Made by a program: the position numbers and the translations under genes. Shown one piece after another: positions 40,407-49,766 of a stretch of 64,000 nucleotides of DNA. Source of the stretch: Zygaena filipendulae (taxonomy: Eukaryota; Arthropoda; Insecta; Lepidoptera; Zygaenidae); the NCBI GenBank assembly GCA_907165275.2, contig CAJRBF020000002.1, positions 310,001 to 374,000 on the forward strand, read 5' to 3'. The notes under the pieces were generated by a model. The model saw only the letters and a list, made by a program, of their open reading frames with translations, was not told where the DNA came from and ran no database searches. The stretch's first letter is position 1, and each line of letters opens with the position of its first letter.

Positions 40407-41442
40407 ATACTTGTATAAAGAACTCACTGAAAATGTTAATTACCTACCCGAACATACAACTTTCCCTGTCAGTCTTGAACTTAATAATATTCACGAACTA
40501 CTAAGCCTTTCCGAAATTGTGTCATTTACAGCAAACAATAAACTAATATTTACGATTAAAATTCCCCTTGTGGATAGTACCACGTATAACTTGTATAGGA
40601 ATATTCCAGTTCCAGTACCCCACAATGTAAGCATAGCTACCTCCTATTCTTTAATTGTACCTACATATAAGTACCTAGCTTTAAGTAGCGATAAGTCTAA
40701 ATATTGTGTATTTAAGGATCTACACTATTGTAGGGTAATTGTTAACAGAATATATCTATGTAAGCAAGGAGATCACTATGCAATTGTAGACGAACCTATT
40801 TGCGAAACCGAAATCATGACGAAAGTTATTAATGTACTACCCCATGATTGTACAACTAAATTCATATCAGGTAACGTCGATATCTGGCAATCCCTAGGAG
40901 ATAATAGGTGGATATTTACCCAATCTAAACCCATGAAATTAACCGTAGAATGCGGATCAGAACTATCAGAACTAAATCTCCACGATACCGGAATACTTTC
41001 GTTACAACCTAATTGTACAGCCTTCTGCAGAAACACTAAACTCAAGACAAAATCTTTCCCTCAAATAAATTTACAAGCAGTACATTCCGATTTCAACCTT
41101 ATAGATGACACCTGCTGTACCCTTGACAAATTCACGAAATCTAATCTGCAATTTAACCACACCAGAATTTCCAAGCTAAACGTGGAAAACTTTAAAGGTT
41201 TTGAGAGGAAATCTAACGATCTCATAAGAGCTCTAAACGATTTCGACAAGATAAAAAGGTTTCAATCCATATCCACCCCTATCTCTTGTCTGCTTCCAGT
41301 TATGATAATTATTTGCCTTACCTTATTCTGCTTCAGGAACAAACTATTAGCTTGCTTTCATAAAACCAATCAAAGTGTAAACGTCCCACTGGAAAATGTA
41401 GAGGAAAACTCTATTCCAGAACCGAGACTTAGGAAAGTGTAA
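40360..41442 (+). pseudogene. Errantivirus-like envelope protein, C-terminal part with membrane anchor
   Basis: The 360-codon frame holds the Cys-rich ectodomain (CVFKDLHYC, CKQGDHYAIVDEPIC, C-T-A-F-C). A single membrane segment lies near residues 305-325 (SCLLPVMIIICLTLFCF), followed by a cytoplasmic tail of about 35 residues. This is the normal end of an insect retroviral envelope. It is separated from the N-terminal half by a frameshift, so no whole envelope protein can be made from this copy. Confidence 0.72.
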
Positions 41443-41667
41443 ATCTATTTAACCATAGCATAGTTTTTATAAGTTATTTTCTTAAGTTATCTCATATAAT
41501 CGCTATTGTATAATTAATATTAGATCTTATAATCATCAACTAACTCCTTTAGACTTATTGTTATCATTAACTAAGGAACTCAAAGTCACGGCACCTCGCC
41601 ATAATCTTAAATTTTCTAATTTCGTAACTTCGCCTTGCTCGCGGAAGTTCCGTCTTCTGCGGGGGGT
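41443..41667 (+). other. Sequence between env and 3' LTR, with polypurine tract
   Basis: AT-rich non-coding sequence ends in the purine run gcggggggt at about 41,659-41,667, directly before the LTR start. That position and composition fit the plus-strand primer (polypurine tract). Confidence 0.6.
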
Positions 41668-41957
41668 TGTTATACCTATGCAATGCACCCTAACTCCCTT
41701 ACGTCACGCTCCCCTCATCTAATACTGCTTAGCTAGCAATCTCTAACTCCTGCGCATCGCCAGTCCATCCGGCAGTTCAGGTCGAGTCTCCGTCACGGAC
41801 GGTTCCCCATGACTTTGGGTTGCTCTATTACTAGCTCATAATCTATTTGCTTAAACTAACTCTATTATTATCTAAAGTTCCCAATTATTTAATAAATCAT
41901 TTATGTGTATAATAAACATCTTTTTTTAAAAAGTGTTTCTAAAGTGACCTCATAACA
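41668..41957 (+). mobile_element. 3' LTR (290 bp) of the env-bearing Gypsy element
   Basis: The LTR starts TGTTATAC and ends CATAACA, with perfect terminal TGTTAT/ATAACA. It follows the polypurine tract and has AATAAA-like signals near 41,889 and 41,908. The roughly 130-bp satellite starts at the next base, so the element was probably inserted into that array. The matching 5' LTR is absent. Confidence 0.75.
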
Positions 41958-42860
41958 GTACGTTCGTATTTTCTGTAACGGCAAATAAAACAAAAGTATG
42001 TAGTTTCACGTTAGTTATAACTTTCTGTCCCATGTTTTTAACTTAAAAACTAATGTAACAAATAACGTTATCGATGAATACGGGATCGTACGTTCGTATT
42101 TTTTGTAACGGCAAATGAAACAAAAGTATGTAGTTTCGCGTTACTTCAAATTTTCTGTCCTATGTTTTTAAATTAAAAACTAATGTAACAAATAACGCTA
42201 TCGATGAATACGGGATCGTAAGTTCGTATTTTCTGTAACGGCAAATAAAATGGCCTTAAAATTTTCTGTCCTATGTTTTTAAATTAAAAACTAATGTAAC
42301 AAATAACGCTATCGATGAATACGGGATTGAACGTTCATATCTTCTGTAACGGCAAATAAAACAAAAGTATGTAGTTTCACGTTAGTTAGAACTTTCTGTC
42401 CCATGTTTTTAAATTAAAAACTAATGTAACAAATAACGTTATCGATGAATACGGGATCGAACGTTCATATCTTCTGTAACGGCAAATGAAACAAAAATAT
42501 GTAGTTTCACGTTAGTTAAAATTTTTTGTCCCATGTTTTTAACTTAAAAATTGATGTATAGATGATGCTATCGATGAATACGAGATCGAACGTTCGTGTT
42601 TTCTATAACGCCAAATGAAACAAAGATATTATGTAGTTTCAAGATCATCAAAATGTTCCCCATGTTTTTAACTTAAACTAATGTAACAAATAACGCTATC
42701 GATGAATATGGAATTGTACGTTCATATTTCTGTAACAGCAAATGAAACAACATTATGTAGTTATACTTTACTTAAAATTGTCCGTCTCATGTTTTTAACT
42801 TAAAAATTGATGTAATAAATGACTCTGATTGAACGTTCGTATTTTCTGTAATGGCAAGTG
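41958..42860. repeat. Satellite with a unit of about 130 bp, seven units
   Basis: The motif cgttcgtatt (or a variant) recurs at about 41,961, 42,091, 42,221, 42,332, 42,462, 42,591, 42,719 and 42,834. The usual spacing is 128-130 bp, with one shortened 111-bp unit and a shorter last one. Each unit holds ctgtaacggcaaat, atgtagttt, catgtttttaa and atcgatgaata. Units diverge more to the right. No reading frame is conserved. Confidence 0.92.
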
Positions 42861-43083
42861 ATGTTGGTAAGATTAATTTCCCGAAAAAGTTGCCTAACAT
42901 ATCATTAGATTCAATACCGACCGTTCCGCTGTGCTCAGTCAGGATTGCAGAATGCTCAATAATACACTTCGTATGACACTATAACCATGTGATCAGAGAA
43001 CGGATAACTACAGAATCGAGCGTTAATATTTTCTTTCAGTTATCGGTATTCATATTTTACTACAAAAATTGTTAGCTAACACA
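42861..43083. other. Unassigned sequence between the two satellites
   Basis: Mostly unique. A stretch near 42,870-42,900 (ggtaagattaatttcccgaaaaagttgcctaac) looks like a decayed monomer of the neighbouring 164-bp satellite. Confidence 0.5.
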
Positions 43084-43835
43084 GTCCGAATGTCCTACCT
43101 AAACAGTAAACACAATCGGCTGAAGCCCCATGGTAAGTAACTTCTGAGAGACCCGTGGTAAGATTCTCTTACCGAAAGTGTTGCCTAACGTATTCGGCTG
43201 AAGCCCCGTGGTAAGTAACTTCTGAGAGACCCGTGGTAAGATTCTCTCACCGAATGTCCTGCCTAAACAGTAAACACAATCGGCTGAAGCCCCATGGTAA
43301 GTAACTTCTGAGAGACCCGTGGTAAGATTCTGTCACCGAAAGTGTTGCCTAACGTATTCGGCTGAAGCCCCGTGGTAAGTAACTTCTGAGAGACCCGTGG
43401 TAAGATTCTCTCGCCGAATATCTTACCTAAACAGTAAACACAATCGGCTGAAGCCCCATGGTAACTTCTGAGAGACCCGTGGTAAGATTCTCTCACCGAA
43501 AGTGTTGCCTAACGTATTCGGCTGAAGCCCCGTGGTAAGCAACTTCTGAGAGACCCGTGGTAAGATTCTCTCACCGAATGTCCTACCTAAACAGTAAACA
43601 CAATCGGCTGAAGCCCCATGGTAAGTAACTTCTGAGAGACCCGTGGTAAGATTCTCTCACCGAAAGTGTTGCCTAACGTATTCGGCTGAAGCCCCGTGGT
43701 AAGTAACTTCTGAGAGACCCGTGGTAAGATTCTCTCACCGAATGTCCTACCTAAACAGTAAACACAATCGGCTGAAGCCCCATGGTAAGTAACTTCTGAG
43801 AGACCCGTGGTAAGATTCTCTCACCGAAAGTGTTG
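43084..43835. repeat. 164-bp dimeric satellite, left block
   Basis: Monomers starting at cggctgaagcccc alternate with spacings of about 78 and 86 bp, making a dimer of about 164 bp. The two halves differ in 'gccccatgg' versus 'gccccgtgg' and in their linkers (gtgttgcctaacgtatt versus gtcctacctaaacagtaaacacaat). The shared core is ggtaagtaacttctgagagacccgtggtaagattctctcaccgaa, given here as a landmark in pieces: aacttctgagagacccg, then gattctctcaccgaa. Copies are highly alike. The block breaks at 43,835 inside a linker. Confidence 0.95.
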
Positions 43836-44054
43836 ATTAGATTAGATTAGATTAATTTATTTCGCTTTTACAATAATAACATTGTATACACATTCATATA
43901 TACTAGTGTTATCCGTAAGAGGGATCGTCATTTACAATTTATAAGTATAAACATGTCAATCCAAATAATATTAATAATAAAGAATGTCAAAAATTTAAAT
44001 TATAAAAATACACAATAACAATAAATAGAAAGATACACAATGTACAATATGTAG

Positions 44055-45503
44055 TTATTTAAATTTCATTTTAAAAAATTCGTCAACAGAGTATAACACA
44101 TTTTCCAACAGAAGGTTTTTCAATCGGCGACCAAATGTTTCGTCATTGTTTTCATTGCGGATATCAGCGGGGAGGTGCTCGTAGTACGTGGGACCGATAA
44201 CGCGAGGGTTTTTTGTGGCGAGTTTAGTGCGACGCGGCACCACCATAAGTCGCCCTTCGTTACGTAATTGATGTTCTCCGCCCAGCCTACGATGAAAACA
44301 TTGGAGATTTTGGCGTACGTACATAATAATTTGGAATAAGTACAGCGAATACAATGTCATTACGTTATGCTTTTTGAAAAGGGTTTTACATGAATGTCCT
44401 GGTTTCACGGAGGAGAGTATTCTTATTGCTCGTTTTTGTAAGATGAATACACGATCAGAATCCGTTGAGTTCCCCCAAAGGATGGTCCCGTACGACAGCA
44501 GCGAATGAAAGTGTGCGAAATACATCTGCTTTAGCACGCTGTCCGAAGTAAGAGGCCTCAGTTTTCGCATTGCATAGGATGCACTGCTTAGCCTGTCGCA
44601 AAGGGACTGAACGTGCAACTTCCAGTTTAAGTTGGCATCCAGCGTAAATCCTAGGAATTTGCAATTGCTAGACACCGGGATGGAACTATTTATGCACATA
44701 GGGCGTGGTACTGATCTCCCGGAAAAAAGTATTATGTTTGATTTATTTACATTCAATAAAAGGCCGTTGCATGAAAACCACTGCTGTAGTTGTACGCGCA
44801 AGCTTTCAATTTTTTCGTTTAGTAATTCGTACGTTGGAGCGCATACAACGATAGTCGTGTCGTCGGCGAATAGGACTATCAGGCCATCGGTGATGAAGGA
44901 CGGTAGGTCGTTGACAAATATTAAAAACATGGTATTTCCAAGGGCAGATCCTTGTGGTATGCCCACCGTTACTTCACCATCCGTAGACCTAACCTTCCTT
45001 CGTCCACCTTCACACGCGATCTCAACAGTTTGCTTTCTGTTTTTGAGAAACGATTTTATGAGACTATGATTTTTATTCTTTATCCCGTAGTACGGTAATT
45101 TTTCTAATAGTAGCTCATTTTCTATGACATCGAATGCCTTCGAGAGGTCACAGAAAATTCCGGCTGTTTTGTATTTATCATCTATTCCGGTCATTATTGA
45201 ATCTATAATTTTTTGTGCGGCGCTAGTGGTTGACTTACATTTCCTGTATGCATACTGCTTGTCAGATAGCAACTCATTTGTTTCCAAATGTTCCATGATA
45301 CATGCAGATAGTATAGACTCAATAATTTTGGACATGTTCGGGACGATAGTTATAGGTCTGTAACTATCTACTTTATCTTTATCACCCTTCCCTTTGTAGA
45401 CCGGACAAACTCGCGTACATTTAAGAACGTCAGGGTATATCCCTTTTGAAAAAATATCATTAATCAAGGTGACTAAGGCACATGTAAGGCACATGGAAGG
45501 CAC
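44055..45503 (-). pseudogene. CR1/L2-like reverse transcriptase
   Basis: This 482-codon frame is free of stops. It contains CTRVCPVYKGKGDKD, DSYRPITIVPNMSKIIES, YAYRKCKSTTSAA, IFCDLSKAFDVIEN, VGIPQGSALGNTMFL and the catalytic FADDTTIVV near residue 214. The C-terminal region has SYGTILWGNSTDSDRVFILQKRAIRIL, typical of the group. The first palm motifs and the linker lie beyond the inserted fragment, at 46,242-46,576. The endonuclease is absent. Confidence 0.8.
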
Positions 45504-45504
45504 A

Positions 45505-46241
45505 TGTAGACAAAATTAAACAAAAAATGTCAAAGTTTGTATATGCGCTAAGCGTGATAAAGAGGAACACCAGTAAGGAGTGCGCACTAGCTGTCTACTA
45601 TGCGTACGCATATTCCTGGTTACGATACGGTTTAATTTTGTGGGGACACAGCACGGACACTCCAGACCTGTTCATGTTGCAGAAGAAATGCCTAAGGATC
45701 ATAGTAAACATAAACCAAAGAGACAGCTGCAAACCATATTTCACAAAAGAAAAAGTCTTGACGCTCCCTTCCATATACATCCTTGAAGTTGCTACATTTG
45801 TTAGGCAAAATATAAATTTATTCGACTTTAACAGAAATCCCCGACGCAATAAAAAGCTTCTAATTCCAGAATCAAAACTAGATATATATAAAAAAGGTCC
45901 ATACTACAGAGGAATAATGATTTATAATAAAATCCCGGACGACATAAAAAACACAACACATGACAAAATCTTTGCAAAACGACTGAAATCTTTCTTAATT
46001 ATGAAATGTTACTACAAGATTGATGACTTCATGACAGATAAAACTTAAGTTCTACCAATTAATAATGTAATTGATGGATCGTTTTTTGTTTCATTTTATT
46101 TGTAACATATTTTAAAGTGTACCTAATACTGCTATCATTATAATATTGTAACACCCTGCCAGGGTACATGTAATTTATGTCTATTTATAGCTATCTTTGC
46201 ATGTAACAATTAATATATAAATAAATAAATAAATAAATAAT
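45505..46241 (+). mobile_element. Fragment of a related CR1/L2-like element, with AATA tail
   Basis: This plus-strand piece interrupts the minus-strand RT. It ends with (AATA)n at about 46,215-46,241. Near its left edge is a short repeated block (aaggcacatg three times, 45,475-45,505). Target duplications could not be defined with confidence. Confidence 0.6.
45527..46048 (+). pseudogene. CR1/L2-like ORF2, C-terminal fragment
   Basis: The 173 codons cover only the segment after the RT palm: WLRYGLILWGHSTDTPDLFMLQKKCLRIIV, then an F-V-R-Q-N-I block and a C-terminal K-S-F-L-I-M-K-C-Y-Y segment. Its neighbour at 44,055-45,503 has an equivalent region with similar landmarks, so the two are members of related families. 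It is a severe 5' truncation. Confidence 0.7.
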
Positions 46242-46576
46242 ACTTCGGACAGAAAAGGCCAGATGGATAATAAAATATTCACAGAAATGTCATATAGGTC
46301 AAGTGTGTTCGGTGTCTTTAACATTGATTTTAGCACTCGATCTATCGTGTCACGGGTTACTGTCGGGAGTGTCATTTCAGGAACATTTAGTTTTTGTGTA
46401 TACTTATTTAGGTAATTTATAGCTTTTTGTCTGTCTGTCTGTAGCGAGAATTTCGAAGTGACTGTCAGGAAATGGTTATTGAGATAGTCAGGAATTTTAT
46501 CGGTTGGTACGTTAGTTCCTTGATCCGATAACACAATATTAGAGGATTTCGTTTTGGTTGATATTTCATCAACCAA
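46242..46576 (-). pseudogene. CR1/L2-like ORF2, linker before the RT
   Basis: These minus-strand codons (VLSDQGTNVPTDKIPDYLNNHFLTV and T-P-N-T-L-D-L-Y-D-I-S-V) belong upstream of the RT at 44,055-45,503 and were separated by the inserted fragment. They include the N-H-F and L-D-L-Y-D-I blocks seen before the first RT motif. The frame runs into the insert's tail at its 3' end. Confidence 0.65.
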
Positions 46577-46596
46577 AACGTATTCGGCTTCGGTTT

Positions 46597-47852
46597 TGGT
46601 TGCCTAACGTATTCGGCTGAAGCCCCGTGGTAAGTAACTTCTGAGAGACCCGTGGTAAGATTCTCTCACCGAATGTCCTACCTAAACAGTTAACACAATC
46701 GGCTGAAGCCCCATGGTAAGTAACTTCTGAGAGACCCGTGGTAAGATTCTCTCACCGAAAGTGTTGCCTAACGTATTCGGCTGAAGCCCCGTGGTAAGTA
46801 ACTTCTGAGAGACCCGTGGTAAGATTCTCTCACCGAATGTCCTACCTAAACAGTTAACACAATCGGCTGAAGCCCCATGGTAAGTAACTTCTGAGAGACC
46901 CGTGGTAAGATTCTCTCACCGAATGTCCTACCTTAACAGTAAACACAATCGGCTGAAGCCCCATGGTAAGTAACTTCTGAGAGACCCGTGGTAAGATTCT
47001 CTCACCGAAAGTGTTGCCTAACGTATTCGGCTGAAGCCCCGTGGTAAGTAACTTCTGAGAGACCCGTGGTAAGATCCTCTCACCGAGTGTCCTACCTAAC
47101 AGTAAACACAATCGGCTGAAGCCCCATGGTAAGTAACTTCTGAGAGACCCGTGGTAAGATTCTCTCACCGAAAGTGTTGCCAAACGTATTCGGCTGAAGC
47201 CCCGTGGTAAGTAACTTCTGAGAGACCCGTGGTAAGATTCTCTCACCGAATGTCCTACCTAAACAGTTAACACAATCGGCTGAAGCCCCATGGTAAGTAA
47301 CTTCTGAGAGACCCGTGGTAAGATTCTCTCACCGAAAGTGTTGCCTAACGTATTCGGCTGAAGCCCCGTGGTAAGTAACTTCTGAGAGACCCGTGGTAAG
47401 ATTCTCTCACCGAATGTCCTACCTAAACAGTTAACACAATCGGCTGAAGCCCCATGGTAAGTAACTTCTGAGAGACCCGTGGTAAGATTCTCTCACCGAA
47501 TGTCCTACCTTAACAGTAAACACAATCGGCTGAAGCCCCATGGTAAGTAACTTCTGAGAGACCCGTGGTAAGATTCTCTCACCGAAAGTGTTGCCTAACG
47601 TATTCGGCTGAAGCCCCGTGGTAAGTAACTTCTGAGAGACCCGTGGTAAGATCCTCTCACCGAGTGTCCTACCTAACAGTAAACACAATCGGCTGAAGCC
47701 CCATGGTAAGTAACTTCTGAGAGACCCGTGGTAAGATTCTCTCACCGAAAGTGTTGTCAAACGTATTCGGCTGAAGCCCCGTGGTAAGTAACTTCTGAGA
47801 GACCCGTGGTAAGATTCTCTCACCGAATGTCCTACCTAAACAGTAAACACAA
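46597..47852. repeat. 164-bp dimeric satellite, right block
   Basis: The same dimer as 43,084-43,835 continues for about 1.25 kb. One segment of about 577 bp is itself duplicated almost exactly (compare 46,854-47,246 with 47,431-47,823), a higher-order repeat. The long minus-strand ORFs in these blocks arise only because the repeat unit happens to lack stops. The array ends at 47,852. Confidence 0.95.
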
Positions 47853-49766
47853 TTCGCGGCCCCCCAAAGTGTCACGAAAACACGTGGCTCCGCGGCAAAA
47901 ATTCGATTTGAGCGGTAAAAGTTACTCCGATTTTGACGGGAGATATCTCAAAAGAAGCGTCTCGGTGAGATCTAAGTGGGCGTGAAAGAATTTTGAAAAT
48001 CTGTGTAAGTTCAGTGATAATTTCAGTGAAAAAAGTAATTATAACCTCTTTTGTAAAGTGTAAATGTGAAACGCTGCCTCGAAACGATCGGTGACCCCTA
48101 TATTTTTAAGTGCTTGTTTGTGCGTCTTGGCGAGCTCTATCTTCTGGCACCTTCACTGGATTTTTCCGGTGAACGGCCGAAGTAGGGTTGACAAAAAAAC
48201 CGAAAACCACGTGGCACGTGGTCTTCGAAGCGGAGGCGTGCGGCTGGTTCTGACGGTGCAGCCGCGTGAGGGGCAGCGAGGCCGACTACTCACCGCTTGA
48301 AGAGCAAAAATTGCTGCAAGGACATCGGAGATATAAGGCTTTAAAAATTTCAAAATTTGAAATTGCATTATTTTTGTTAGACGATCGGTGACCTATTCTT
48401 TTTATTATTTCATCTGATACCCCCGTGTGCACTCTACAGTAGTTTTTAATTTCAAAATTTTCTATCTTAAAATAACGTAAATATTTAGGTTTTAATTTCA
48501 AGGTCACCACTATCTCTTAATCCAGCGTACCGATACCTCCGATTCCTTCTATAGTTTATAGGACTAGCTTTAATTAGACATAATCTGTATTAAAATAAGG
48601 AATTTAATGATAAGTTTTCGATGTACATTACTTTTTATGTGTTTTTTGTGTGTTTTTTGTATATTAAAAATCGGGGGTGCATTCTCGGGCGTTCTAACCT
48701 AGCCTATTGAATAGGCCACAACAATACCTGCACAACGAGCCCAAACTCGGCTAGTCTGGGACGTAAGGGAGAGGAGTTAGGACTTTTGGCGGCCATCTTG
48801 GCGGCCATTTTGAAAATTTAAAAGTCCCATAACTTTGTTTGTAGGTGTCGTGCGAACCTGGGGTTTCCACAGCTACCTTTTAAATCGTTAGGCCTGCTGG
48901 GTGGGGCACTCAAATTTGCAAAATAAATTTTGATTTTGGGCCCCCCCTTTTTGACTACGTCATCGGATAGGTCTCAAAGGGGCCTTTAATTTGAGCCGTC
49001 GCGCGATACTGGGCGCCAAGTAGAACCGAAGTTATAGTGGTTTGAAATTTGCGTCGGCCATTTTGTCGGCCATCTTGGTTTTACAAAAACGTGTATAACT
49101 CCTCTTCTAGGGGTCATACGAGCGTGGGACTTTCTTTGCCCACCTCAGCATCGCTCTGCCTATCGGACGGTGCATTCAAAATTACCTTTTGAAATTTCAA
49201 TTTGGACCCCCCTTTCTGACTACTGACTAGGTCATCGGGTAGACCGCAAAAGGGCGCGTCGTTTGAGCCGTCGCACGAGCTTCTGTGATTAATAGGCCCG
49301 GAGATACAAATTTTTGAAAAATTTGTCCGCCATCTTGGCGGCCATCTTGAATATTTTGAAACCGTGATATCTCGGGAACCGTTCGTCACAGAGCGACGTG
49401 CTTTCTTTCAGTGTTGGTGGCTTGTGGAGCCCTATTTAGCCAAGCATACGGAGCGACTCTATGTAGAGTTTGTAGAGCCAGTTTGACAAATAAATTCTTA
49501 TTTTACATTTTAATTTGTGTAATTGACCTTTTGACAGACACTAGAATTAGGACTGACTCTACATTGACTACTTCAGTATTAAAATTGACTTTTACTGAGG
49601 CCTTTAAGTTTAAAGGCTCTCAAAGTGTTGCTTATTGCGATCTGATATTTACATTCGTGTTTTTACAATTATTATACAATTATATTATTTACAATTTTTA
49701 CAATTTATACAATTTATTTTTACAATTTTTCTTTGATAGATTATTGTGACGAGCTATCTATCCAAC
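47853..49766 (+). promoter_or_regulatory. Long 5' region of an R1-like element, with about 270-bp monomers
   Basis: This 1.9-kb stretch has no credible gene. From 48,781 it holds two and a part copies of a roughly 270-bp unit (starts near 48,781, 49,046 and 49,318). Each unit starts with a pair of GCCATnTTG motifs 12 bp apart (48,792/48,804, 49,057/49,069, 49,329/49,341), followed by a run of C and a 'gagccgtcgc' block. An AT-rich leader (49,560-49,766) precedes ORF1. Monomer arrays of this kind act as promoters in some non-LTR elements; that role here is inferred. Confidence 0.55.

Larger units (their letters stand above)
32709..41957 (+). mobile_element. Gypsy/errantivirus-like endogenous element with env, 5'-truncated
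   Basis: The order is protease, RT, RNase H, integrase, env and 3' LTR, the layout of insect errantiviruses. The 5' LTR and gag are missing because the element is joined to the inverted-repeat arm at 32,708. A Jockey-like element (33,732-36,565) splits the RT. Other damage includes a frameshift after the protease, one in-frame TGA, substitutions at two catalytic positions, a palindromic insertion and a frameshift in env. The 3' LTR is well defined. The element is AT-rich compared with its neighbours on the left. Confidence 0.85.
43836..46596 (-). mobile_element. CR1/L2-like non-LTR retrotransposon inserted in the satellite
   Basis: On the minus strand the element runs from about 46,590 down to 43,836 and ends in a (TAATC)n tail, seen here as gattagattagatta. 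It carries the end of the linker before the RT and the RT itself, so it is 5'-truncated. The satellite resumes on the right in the same linker, with 'gttg' shared on both sides. A plus-strand fragment of a similar element lies inside it (about 45,505-46,240). Confidence 0.78.

Noticed and set aside
43263..43496. Minus-strand ORF with repeated R-E-S-Y-H-G-S-L-R-S-Y segments (also at 46,854-47,246, 47,431-47,823 and 47,669-47,875)
   Set aside because: They lie wholly in the 164-bp satellite. The repeat unit lacks stops in some frames, so long open frames appear by chance; there is no start context or conservation beyond the repeat itself.
43084..47852. CRISPR-like array of direct repeats
   Set aside because: The 'spacers' are two alternating linkers and not unique sequences, the units are 78 and 86 bp, and the context is eukaryotic transposon DNA with no cas genes. 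This is satellite DNA.
47853..48780. A host gene or exon in the stretch before the R1-like monomers
   Set aside because: The short ORFs there (60-75 codons) show no similarity I recognise. The sequence shares style and motifs with the following monomers and is better seen as element 5' region.
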